Shown here piece by piece: positions 34,333 through 40,910 of a DNA stretch of 64,000 nucleotides. The notes beneath the pieces are model-generated. The model saw only the letters and a list, made by a program, of their open reading frames with translations, made no database searches and was not told the DNA's origin. The stretch spans positions 248,001 through 312,000 of the forward strand of contig NZ_JAVRHK010000003.1 in assembly GCF_031846585.1 (NCBI RefSeq). Reading direction: 5' to 3'. Position 1 is the stretch's first letter, and every line of letters starts with the position of its first letter. This stretch comes from Autumnicola musiva. GTDB taxonomy: Bacteria > Bacteroidota > Bacteroidia > Flavobacteriales > Flavobacteriaceae. Made by a program: the position numbers and the translations under genes.

Positions 34333-35679
34333 ATGAAAGAATATGATGTATTTATAATTGGTTCGGGAATGGCAGGAATGACCATCGCCAATAAATGCGC
34401 CTCAAAAGGCCTGAAAGTCGGGATAACGGATGAATTACCTTACGGTGGCACTTGTGCATTGAGAGGTTGTGACCCCAAAAAAGTAATTATAGGCGCTACG
34501 GAAGTACGAGACTTTGCCAAACGGCTTAAAGGTAATGGCATTGACACCATACCTAAAGTCAATTGGAAGGACATAATGGCCTTTAAACAATCCTTTATGG
34601 ATGAAATGCCACTAAAAATTGAAAACGGATATAAAAAAAATGGAATAGACACCTTTCATAGTTCAGCAAAATTTCTGTCAGAAAACACATTGGAAGTTGG
34701 AAAGGACAAAGTAAAGGCTAGCAAAATTGTAATCGCATCGGGTTCCAAGCCAAGGGTTTTAGAATTTGAAGGTGGTCATTTTGCCAAATCCAGTACCGAT
34801 TTCTTGAATTTAGCAGAATTGCCAAAATCTTTATTATTTATCGGTGGTGGATATATTGCTTTTGAGTTTGCACATATAGCGGCTCGATGTGGAGCAGAAG
34901 TAACTATTGTTCATCGTGGAGAAAGCCCTTTGGAAAATTTTGAACAGGATATTGTGAAACATCTTGTTTCTGCTTCAAAAAAATTAGGTATAAAGCTCGT
35001 ATTAGAAACAGAAGTTACTTCTATTGAAAAAATGAATAACAAGTATCGAGTGAAAGGTCAATCCGCAGAGAAAACTGCATATTTTGAAGCTGAAGCTGTT
35101 TTTAATTCTGCCGGCAGACCACCAGCAATTTTTGATTTGAATTTAGAGAAAGCAAAGATAGCCTTTACAAAAAAAGGTATTACGATGGACAAATACCTTC
35201 AAAGTACTTCAAATCCATACATTTATACAGCGGGCGATGCCGCATATTCAGAAGGTTTGCCCTTAACGCCAGTTGCAGTTTTGGAAGGTCATACTGTTGC
35301 TTCAAATATAATTAAAGGCAATTCTAAAGAAATAAGTTATCCACCAATGCCAACGGTAGTTTTTACTTTGCCTACTATGGCTTCTGTTGGCTTTACTGAA
35401 TTGAAAGCGAAAGAGCTGAATTACAACATTAGGATAAACTATAAAGGGGTTGGCAATTGGTTCAATGCTAAACGCTTGAATGTAGAAGAATATGCGTTCA
35501 AAACTATAATTGACAATGAAACCCAAACAATTTTGGGAGCGCATTTAATCGGACCACATACAGAAGAAACCATAAATCTCTTCGCAATGGCCATAAAAAC
35601 AAAGATGAAGGTTAATGATATTAGAACAATGATTTTCTCATATCCAACATTGGCTTCGGACATAACACATATGCTTTAA
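34333..35679 (+). CDS. Mercuric reductase-like FAD oxidoreductase, without C-terminal Cys pair
   Basis: This 448-residue flavoprotein belongs to the dihydrolipoyl dehydrogenase/mercuric reductase family. FAD motif IIGSGMAGMTIANKCA is at the N-terminus; the redox pair is CALRGC near residues 38-43; NAD(P) motif FIGGGYIAFEFAHIAARCGAEV is near 175; and TAGDAA near 300. The protein ends IFSYPTLASDITHML, with no vicinal Cys pair as found at the C-terminus of classical MerA, and no N-terminal HMA domain. Its place after merTP supports Hg(II) reduction or a related thiol redox role, but the missing Cys pair leaves the reaction open. Confidence 0.85.
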   Translation: MKEYDVFIIGSGMAGMTIANKCASKGLKVGITDELPYGGTCALRGCDPKKVIIGATEVRDFAKRLKGNGIDTIPKVNWKDIMAFKQSFMDEMPLKIENGYKKNGIDTFHSSAKFLSENTLEVGKDKVKASKIVIASGSKPRVLEFEGGHFAKSSTDFLNLAELPKSLLFIGGGYIAFEFAHIAARCGAEVTIVHRGESPLENFEQDIVKHLVSASKKLGIKLVLETEVTSIEKMNNKYRVKGQSAEKTAYFEAEAVFNSAGRPPAIFDLNLEKAKIAFTKKGITMDKYLQSTSNPYIYTAGDAAYSEGLPLTPVAVLEGHTVASNIIKGNSKEISYPPMPTVVFTLPTMASVGFTELKAKELNYNIRINYKGVGNWFNAKRLNVEEYAFKTIIDNETQTILGAHLIGPHTEETINLFAMAIKTKMKVNDIRTMIFSYPTLASDITHML

Positions 35680-35690
35680 CAAAAAATCGA

Positions 35691-35897
35691 ATGGAAACTA
35701 TATTAAAATCAGAAATTACCTGTCCAACCTGCGGACATAAAAAAGTAGAGGAAATGCCAACAAACGCTTGTCAATTCTTTTATGAGTGTGAGAATTGTAA
35801 AACGGTTCTAAAACCAAACGAAGGAGATTGTTGTGTTTATTGCTCTTATGGAACTGTACCTTGTCCACCAATTCAAGAAAATAAAAATTGTTGCTAA
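35691..35897 (+). CDS. GDCCVxC-domain small protein of mer-type operons
   Basis: This 68-residue Cys-rich protein has two zinc-ribbon-like CxxC/CxxC halves (CPTCGHKKVEEM, CENCKTVL) followed by the GDCCVYCSYGTVPCPPIQ signature and a final NCC. The family, named from its GDCCVxC motif, is often next to mercury genes; homologues can have Sec at one position (family knowledge). Ten Cys residues suggest metal binding or transfer to the reductase. Its stop overlaps the next start in TAATG. Confidence 0.88.
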   Translation: METILKSEITCPTCGHKKVEEMPTNACQFFYECENCKTVLKPNEGDCCVYCSYGTVPCPPIQENKNCC

Positions 35898-36226
35898 TGC
35901 AGATTATTAAATCAATTCCCATATTCATTTTAGCAGGACTTTGCGAAATCGGTGGAGGTTATCTTATTTGGCTATGGTTGAAGGAAGATAAGCCTATTTG
36001 GTATGGTTTAATAGGAGGCCTACTTCTTGCATTTTACGGTGTGGTTGCAACTTTGCAAACCGCAAGCTTTGCGAGAGTTTATGCAACTTATGGCGGAGTT
36101 TTTATTGTAATGTCACTACTATGGTCGATGAAGTTTGACAATTATTCGCCCGACAAATACGATATAATAGGAGCATTGATTGCATTATTGGGTGTTTGCA
36201 TTATTTATTACGCACCGAGAAATTGA
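35897..36226 (+). CDS. YnfA-family small membrane protein
   Basis: This 109-residue protein has four hydrophobic helices with the YnfA features EIGGGYLIWLWLKEDKP, YGVVATLQTASFARVYATYG (abbreviated) and PDKYDIIGALIALLGVCIIYY. I chose ATG 35897, overlapping the previous stop; a TTG 9 bp earlier is the alternative. YnfA proteins are related to small multidrug transporters. It is the last gene of the mercury-type operon; export of the metal or metal complexes is possible but unproven. Confidence 0.9.
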   Translation: MQIIKSIPIFILAGLCEIGGGYLIWLWLKEDKPIWYGLIGGLLLAFYGVVATLQTASFARVYATYGGVFIVMSLLWSMKFDNYSPDKYDIIGALIALLGVCIIYYAPRN

Positions 36227-36277
36227 AAAAAAAAACAGAAGCAAGTATACTTTGAATAGTGTCAGTTTTTTTCAAAT

Positions 36278-36940
36278 CTATTTCCGCTTGTCCCCAGCCC
36301 CTTTATCAAAGGCAATTAAATTAAACAATTCCCGCATCCGGCTGCGAACACGGTTTCCGTAACGTTCCTCCAATTCTTCTGCATTCAGGTTCGTTGTCGC
36401 GTGAGTCTTGATTTTGTGTTTGGTCTGTAGGAACAGCTCGTATCTGGATAGTAGAACTTCACCCATCACATTGAGATCCTTGCCATAAAACCTTCCGGCC
36501 GGTTCAACGCCCAGATCGTCAAAACAGAAAAACTTCGTATTTCCATAGTCTTCAATGGTTTTAAAACCAAGATGGTTAAAACTGAATGCTACATTCCGGC
36601 AAGGGATCATTTCATAAGGGCGTTGCAACGGTACTAAATGCCGTAAAAGTTTCAATAAACTGGTTTTACCGCACCCAACGGGCCCAGAAAGCAAAATGCC
36701 TTTTTCAACATCGATATCAAATTTTTGGCAGTTTTCCTTGTCCTTGATGAAGTAGGAACAGAGCTTTAGCAAAATATCCTTGTCCTCTTCATAAATTTTA
36801 AATTTCTTTCCAAAAAGCAGCTTTCCCTTGGCATTCAAGTAAATTAGGATTTTCGGGAAATCGTAAAGCACGCATTTCCCGTCAAATTTGCCCAGCGAAT
36901 ATTCCACGCCGCCTTCGGTTATTTTAGAGGGGTTGTCCAT
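36278..36940 (-). CDS. P-loop ATPase of the excision/replication block
   Basis: This 220-residue AAA+-type ATPase has Walker A LSGPVGCGKTSLLK near residue 85 and Walker B FFCFDDLGVEP near 138, in the style of DnaC/IstB helicase loaders. The C-terminus has the sensor-like THATTNLNAEELEERYGNRVRSR (abbreviated: TTNLNAEELEERYG). It overlaps the preceding gene by 17 bp and probably loads a helicase or works with it during excision or replication of the element. The operon order HTH protein, HTH-repeat protein, ATPase recurs in related ICEs (from general knowledge). Confidence 0.82.
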   Translation of the reverse strand: MDNPSKITEGGVEYSLGKFDGKCVLYDFPKILIYLNAKGKLLFGKKFKIYEEDKDILLKLCSYFIKDKENCQKFDIDVEKGILLSGPVGCGKTSLLKLLRHLVPLQRPYEMIPCRNVAFSFNHLGFKTIEDYGNTKFFCFDDLGVEPAGRFYGKDLNVMGEVLLSRYELFLQTKHKIKTHATTNLNAEELEERYGNRVRSRMRELFNLIAFDKGAGDKRK

Positions 36941-37676
36941 AATCCTTGGTTTTAGTGGTTTTGAGGTTGTCCCGATTTAGGGAGGCTCCCTTTTTGTTTG
37001 GTTTGTTTTCTTCGGCAAACAATTCGGTTCTATCCATCCAATTTGTGGCCAATGCACGCCAATCCCTGATTGTTTTCCCATCGCTTGTTTTCCAATCATT
37101 GGCTTCATAATGCGCAAAGAATTTTTTTCCTTCATCAGCATTAAAATCTTTTTCAATAAAAAAATCTAAAACGGCCTGCCTGCCCTTTGGCTGTTTATTA
37201 ATGTTTACCTGTTTGGTATTGTTTATATTAGATACCAATGCTTGTCCACTCACGGGACGGTGCTGGTACACAGCTTGTCCGTTGCTGGGACGGTGCTGGT
37301 ACACTACCGGTTCACGTATGGGACGGTACCGTTCCGCAAGCTGTTCCAATTCGGGATTGTACCGTCCCATATCCGGTTCATCACTTGTCCCGATAATGGC
37401 CATCTTGATCTTACTCCCTTTGTATGGATTATTGGATGGGAAATAGGATAGGTATTCCCACAAGTTTAGGTCGGTAACGCAGCGATGATAGGTAGATTTA
37501 GAGCCTATTTTGGCCACGCGCATCAGTTCCCTGCGGTTCACAAAAAACTCATCAGCAAATCGGCTGCTGTTCCATTCTTGGAACAGAGCCATATAAAGGC
37601 TGATATGCGTTGGGTTCAAGCGGTCATCGAAGAAGAATTTTTCAAAAGCCGCATTGAGTAGCTTTATATAGTTCAT
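36924..37676 (-). CDS. Winged-helix replication/excision protein with an 11-residue repeat
   Basis: This 250-residue protein has an N-terminal wHTH (about 20-95; TYHRCVTDLNLWEYLSYFPS), a proline/Gln-rich middle part in which VYQHRP(SN/VS)GQA is repeated, and a C-terminal primosomal-like domain (FIEKDFNADEGKKFFAHYEANDW). It resembles DnaT/DnaD-like replication starters. The repeat arises from a 33-bp DNA unit (37254-37330). It lies 3 bp after the HTH-17 gene and overlaps the ATPase gene by 17 bp. Confidence 0.75.
   Translation of the reverse strand: MNYIKLLNAAFEKFFFDDRLNPTHISLYMALFQEWNSSRFADEFFVNRRELMRVAKIGSKSTYHRCVTDLNLWEYLSYFPSNNPYKGSKIKMAIIGTSDEPDMGRYNPELEQLAERYRPIREPVVYQHRPSNGQAVYQHRPVSGQALVSNINNTKQVNINKQPKGRQAVLDFFIEKDFNADEGKKFFAHYEANDWKTSDGKTIRDWRALATNWMDRTELFAEENKPNKKGASLNRDNLKTTKTKDYGQPL
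37254..37330 (-). repeat. 33-bp tandem repeat inside the 36924-37676 gene
   Basis: GGGACGGTGCTGGTACAC occurs at 37254-37271 and 37287-37304, and the start of a third, diverged unit (GGGACGGTACCG) is at 37320, all at 33-bp period. It encodes an 11-residue repeat and keeps frame, so unit loss or gain would alter linker length only. Confidence 0.8.
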
Positions 37677-37679
37677 CGC

Positions 37680-37964
37680 CTAAGAATTTAATCCGTGCTG
37701 CACACGGTTGGCCGTCATCACGTTCTGGATTTCCTCGGCATCGTAGTAGATGATGCCACCCACTTTGGTGTAGGGCAACGTGCCATTAATGCGTAGGTTT
37801 TGTAAAGTTCCTGGGCTTACTTGTAGTAAATCCATTACTTCAGAGGATTTTAGGTACTTTTTTAGCTTTCCTTTAGACTGATTGGTAAGCAGTTTTTTAA
37901 TATCATCGAGTAATTCCATTTTGAATTCACGAAGATCGTCTGTGGTAATAATACTTGTAGGCAT
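37680..37964 (-). CDS. Helix-turn-helix (HTH_17) excisionase-like protein
   Basis: This 94-residue protein has a charged N-terminal helix and a MerR/excisionase-like DNA-binding domain: KYLKSSEVMDLLQVSPGTL and then INGTLPYTKVGGIIYYDAEE (about residues 40-80). Such proteins, called Xis2-like in CTnDOT-type elements, promote excision and can activate transfer genes. It is the first gene of the block reading to 36278. Upstream lie two CCGTAGTACGG palindromes and rteC, the arrangement expected for an RteC-controlled excision operon. Confidence 0.85.
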   Translation of the reverse strand: MPTSIITTDDLREFKMELLDDIKKLLTNQSKGKLKKYLKSSEVMDLLQVSPGTLQNLRINGTLPYTKVGGIIYYDAEEIQNVMTANRVQHGLNS

Positions 37965-38261
37965 AATAGAACGGTTTTAAAAGAAAGGGACTACCAAAAG
38001 GTTAAACATTTTAATTGATAGCCCCTCGCAGGATTTGACTTTCGTTCTACAAATTTGGCCTGGTTTAGTGGATTTTATTCCCCATAACGACCGTAGTACG
38101 GACAAAATTTAACATTTTGAAATTCGACTGATTATGATAGGTTTTGGGTCTTTTCTTACGGAAACTATGAGATTAAAAGAATCAGATTAAATGGAGAATC
38201 TTAAAAAGCAGGATTTCGATAGGTCAACCGTAGTACGGACTTTTTTTAACAGTTTTTAGAA
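37965..38261. promoter_or_regulatory. Control region of the excision operon
   Basis: This 297-bp gene-free region contains TTTGACTTTCG (38034-38044), shared with the int and oriT regions, and two exact copies of ACCGTAGTACGGAC at 38090-38103 and 38227-38240. Each copy holds the palindrome CCGTA-G-TACGG, and each is followed by similar text (TTTAACA). The second copy lies 22 bp beyond the rteC stop. Candidate operators for RteC or a repressor; promoter elements were not clearly identified. Confidence 0.6.
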
Positions 38262-39101
38262 TTATTCTTCACTCTTGTTCATCTCAGAAATTAGGGAGGT
38301 ACTTAGTGAATCCAGAAACAATGTTCTGCTGTGTTTTCTATTTTTTATGTCTTGGTAGGTATTGTAAATTTTTGCGGTAGGTTTAAAATCAAAAATCTCT
38401 TGAAGCTTATTGGAGAGTTTGATGATACTTAAATCATTTTGATTTGTTATTCCGGCAAAACTTAAAGCATAAACTAGCTCCACCCAATCGGTATTGGTAA
38501 ATGGCCAGGGGATTTTTTCTGTATTCGATTTAACACTTTTCTCATTTAGATTATTTTTGAGCTTAAATAATCGCTCATCCAAATAGACAACCAATAAATT
38601 GTATGCTTTAAATTTACCTAAGAGCATATCCCTTGGGGTGCAAAACTCGGGATCCTGAAAGTAGAATTTTGAAGTGGTTATATGATAAGTGTCCAAATAA
38701 TCACGTGTATAATATTCCTTATCAAAATGGGTAGCTTTGGAATTGACATACTGCCCGAAATCAATATTATAGAGAAAGAAACGGTTAAGCTTGCCAATTT
38801 TCTTTTTTAGGAATTTAAGTTGGGCTTTTTTGTCAACTTTTGGAAATTGAATTTCTAAAGAATGGATTTCTGAGAAATAAATGAGCTGTACCAGCGGGAT
38901 TTGTTTAATGTTCTTAAAAAAGTCTATCTCTTGTTCTAGGGAACCAAATTCATTTGCAATAATTTCCTTTTTGAACAAACTAAGAAGATTACGGCATACT
39001 TCAATAGAACGAAAAGCCCTATTCAAAATATCATTGTTTTTAAGCTTAATTTCGTTCAGTCCTTCCAGTAGTATTTCTGCTTGTAACTGTAAATCCATCA
39101 C
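38262..39101 (-). CDS. rteC: RteC-family regulator of ICE excision
   Basis: This 279-residue protein matches RteC of Bacteroides conjugative transposons in size and layout: an N-terminal helical domain (LLEGLNEIKLKNNDILNRAF), a middle with KKIGKLNRFFLYNIDFGQY and THFDKEYYTRDYL, and a C-terminal winged-helix-like region (WVELVYALSFAGITNQNDLS). RteC of CTnDOT activates the xis operon by binding an inverted repeat upstream of it (established knowledge). Here the xis-like operon lies directly downstream, with suitable palindromes. Upstream it has two 14-bp repeats 21 bp apart. Confidence 0.88.
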   Translation of the reverse strand: MMDLQLQAEILLEGLNEIKLKNNDILNRAFRSIEVCRNLLSLFKKEIIANEFGSLEQEIDFFKNIKQIPLVQLIYFSEIHSLEIQFPKVDKKAQLKFLKKKIGKLNRFFLYNIDFGQYVNSKATHFDKEYYTRDYLDTYHITTSKFYFQDPEFCTPRDMLLGKFKAYNLLVVYLDERLFKLKNNLNEKSVKSNTEKIPWPFTNTDWVELVYALSFAGITNQNDLSIIKLSNKLQEIFDFKPTAKIYNTYQDIKNRKHSRTLFLDSLSTSLISEMNKSEE

Positions 39102-39187
39102 CCATCATTTTACAGATCATTTTTAAAGAGTTTAAGTGAATTCATTTAAAGATAAATTTAAAACAATAAAATACAAGTGAATTACAG

Positions 39188-39222
39188 CGTATTTGGCTAC
39201 GTAAAAACCGTATTTTCCTACG
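39188..39222 (-). promoter_or_regulatory. Paired direct repeats 21 bp apart upstream of rteC
   Basis: CGTATTTGGCTACG (39188-39201) and CGTATTTTCCTACG (39209-39222) match at 12 of 14 positions; only the two central bases differ. Their spacing equals two helix turns, and each has CGTA/TACG half-sites. They lie 87-121 bp upstream of the rteC start, a position suited to an activator such as the LuxR-type protein encoded just upstream. Confidence 0.6.
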
Positions 39223-39275
39223 GAAATCTATTAAACCTGAGTATTTATAGGTAAATAATAGAATACTATCCTAAC

Positions 39276-40199
39276 TTATTTTTTGAACTTTTTACGAAAG
39301 CCTAATAAGAATTGTCGCCTATTTTTCACCCCTGTTTTCTTGTAGATGTTAGATGCGTGCTTAGATACTGTACTTTCGGCAATATATAAATCTTTGGAAA
39401 TTTCTTTATAAGACTGATTACTTAAAATTGATAAAGCGACTTCAATTTCCCGTTTGGTTAAGTTTTCATAAACTATTCTGTCCTTTGCAGGATATTCATT
39501 TTGTTTTTTGTTCCAATCAAAAATTTTATGCATTTTACTCTTATTCTCAAGTAGGTAAAGATACCTTTCTATTTCAATGGCGGTAATAGCGTAAAAAGCC
39601 AAGTTCATTACAGTAAAAGTTAACCATTGGTAATCACCAATTACTGTTAAAATAGGTAGTAATGCGATACAACTTACGCTTAGGATTGAAAATTTATTTC
39701 GCCTTAGAAAAAAGCAATTGGGATTTTCGAGGTTTGATATTCTTTTATAAAAGAACCAAAGAAATACAAAAGCCACTATTGATATGGGAACTGTAAAAAG
39801 TACTCTAGCCCAATAAAGGGAACTGGTAAGAAAGTAAGGAATAAGAAATAATAAGATAAAACTACTAATTGCCAGAATTATCAAATTTTTAATTGAAAAA
39901 TGTATTCTAACAACAAGAATATCATATTCTTTATATAAGTAGTATATTAAGTAAATGCAGAGGGTTATAGCTACACCGTAAGTAATAATATATTGAAGGA
40001 TGAATGGGCCTGGAAAGTTTTCAAAGGGTAAAAACCCCCCTGTGCCATTATATGCTATAAAAAGTAAACCAAGCTTTAAAAACCTAAAATGGTTACTCCT
40101 AATTTTTTTAAATGAATGGTGGTAAAACGTAAACGATACGATGAGAGTATCTATTAAAAGATAGAAGAAAGTTGTCCAATGTATCGGTGTGCCAAACAT
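39276..40199 (-). CDS. Membrane-bound LuxR-type regulator with seven helices
   Basis: This 307-residue protein has seven hydrophobic segments between residues about 8 and 215 (for example FILQYIITYGVAITLCIYL, NLIILAISSFILLFLIPYFL, SILSVSCIALLPILTVIG). A cytosolic linker leads to a LuxR/GerE helix-turn-helix: LTKREIEVALSILSNQSYKE, then EISKDLYIAESTVSKHASNIY (abbreviated). It is thus a one-component membrane sensor-regulator. It begins 2 bp after the asparaginase-fold gene ends, so both are translated together, and is followed by rteC. It may take the place of RteA/RteB in the CTnDOT cascade. Confidence 0.85.
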   Translation of the reverse strand: MFGTPIHWTTFFYLLIDTLIVSFTFYHHSFKKIRSNHFRFLKLGLLFIAYNGTGGFLPFENFPGPFILQYIITYGVAITLCIYLIYYLYKEYDILVVRIHFSIKNLIILAISSFILLFLIPYFLTSSLYWARVLFTVPISIVAFVFLWFFYKRISNLENPNCFFLRRNKFSILSVSCIALLPILTVIGDYQWLTFTVMNLAFYAITAIEIERYLYLLENKSKMHKIFDWNKKQNEYPAKDRIVYENLTKREIEVALSILSNQSYKEISKDLYIAESTVSKHASNIYKKTGVKNRRQFLLGFRKKFKK

Positions 40200-40201
40200 T
40201 T

Positions 40202-40696
40202 TTAATTTTTATTTTTGGACATAAATTTGTTGGTATCTGTATTCTTGGTAACATCCTTCCAATGAAAAATTTTACCATTCATAGCAATATATACATCGGG
40301 CTTTAGAAATTGTAAAGAGCTAATGGCAAACCCTAAATTGAAAGAGGCATCCGTATCTTTAGAGTTTCCTATTATAAATGAGCCTACGAGAACAATAGTT
40401 TTTTCAAGGCCCTTATTGCCAAGGTAAAATGCGGTATCTTCCATCGTAAAAGTGCCGTGGGTTATTAAGATTTTTTCCGCATTGGAAGCTTTTATTTTTT
40501 TTAGTAAAAACATCCTGTCTTCATCGGTAATTGATCGGCTATCTTTGGCGAATGCTTTTTCGATAATGTAGGGAAAGGAAACATTGGCAGAATCAAGAAA
40601 CTCCCGAATAGTGATTTTACTTTGCTCTAAATTATTTTCTGGGTTTTCATAATCCAGGCCTTCAATAGTTCCCCCTGTGGTGATAATATGAATCAT
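40202..40696 (-). CDS. Asparaginase-fold domain protein lacking the catalytic Asp
   Basis: This 164-residue protein is the N-terminal domain of type I/II L-asparaginases only. The first active-site motif IITTGGTIEGL is kept, but the second reads ITHGTFTMEDTA where active enzymes have THGTDT; the catalytic Asp is replaced by Phe. The C-terminal domain is missing. It is probably not an asparaginase but could bind Asn, Asp or a related ligand. It is tightly coupled (2 bp) to the 7TM-LuxR gene, so a sensing role is plausible. Similar short proteins occur in other Bacteroidota ICEs (general knowledge). Confidence 0.82.
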   Translation of the reverse strand: MIHIITTGGTIEGLDYENPENNLEQSKITIREFLDSANVSFPYIIEKAFAKDSRSITDEDRMFLLKKIKASNAEKILITHGTFTMEDTAFYLGNKGLEKTIVLVGSFIIGNSKDTDASFNLGFAISSLQFLKPDVYIAMNGKIFHWKDVTKNTDTNKFMSKNKN

Positions 40697-40733
40697 TTTA
40701 TAAACTTTATTAGTTTGTAAATCCCTTGGTTAC

Positions 40734-40901
40734 TCAATGCTTATGAATATTCCCTTTTAGCACAAAAAAGTAAAGCAGAAATGAGGCAATAACCAAGAGG
40801 ACAAGTACAATAACTCCCTTGACTTTATCTTTTTTTGTGATTTTGTTTTTAGCTGGTTTTTGAGCTTTTTTCTTTCTTCTATTTCTTCTACTTTGAGACA
40901 T
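40734..40901 (-). CDS. Small basic single-span membrane protein
   Basis: A frame from ATG 40901 to TGA 40734-40736 encodes 55 residues: a very basic start (MSQSRRNRRKKKAQKPAKNK) and one hydrophobic helix (VKGVIVLVLLVIASFLLYFF), then a short His-containing tail. It starts 9 bp after the P-type ATPase gene ends. Spacing and a consistent positive-inside layout support a real protein, perhaps a small regulator of the ATPase. No family is recognised. Confidence 0.6.
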   Translation of the reverse strand: MSQSRRNRRKKKAQKPAKNKITKKDKVKGVIVLVLLVIASFLLYFFVLKGNIHKH

Positions 40902-40910
40902 CTTGTTAAA

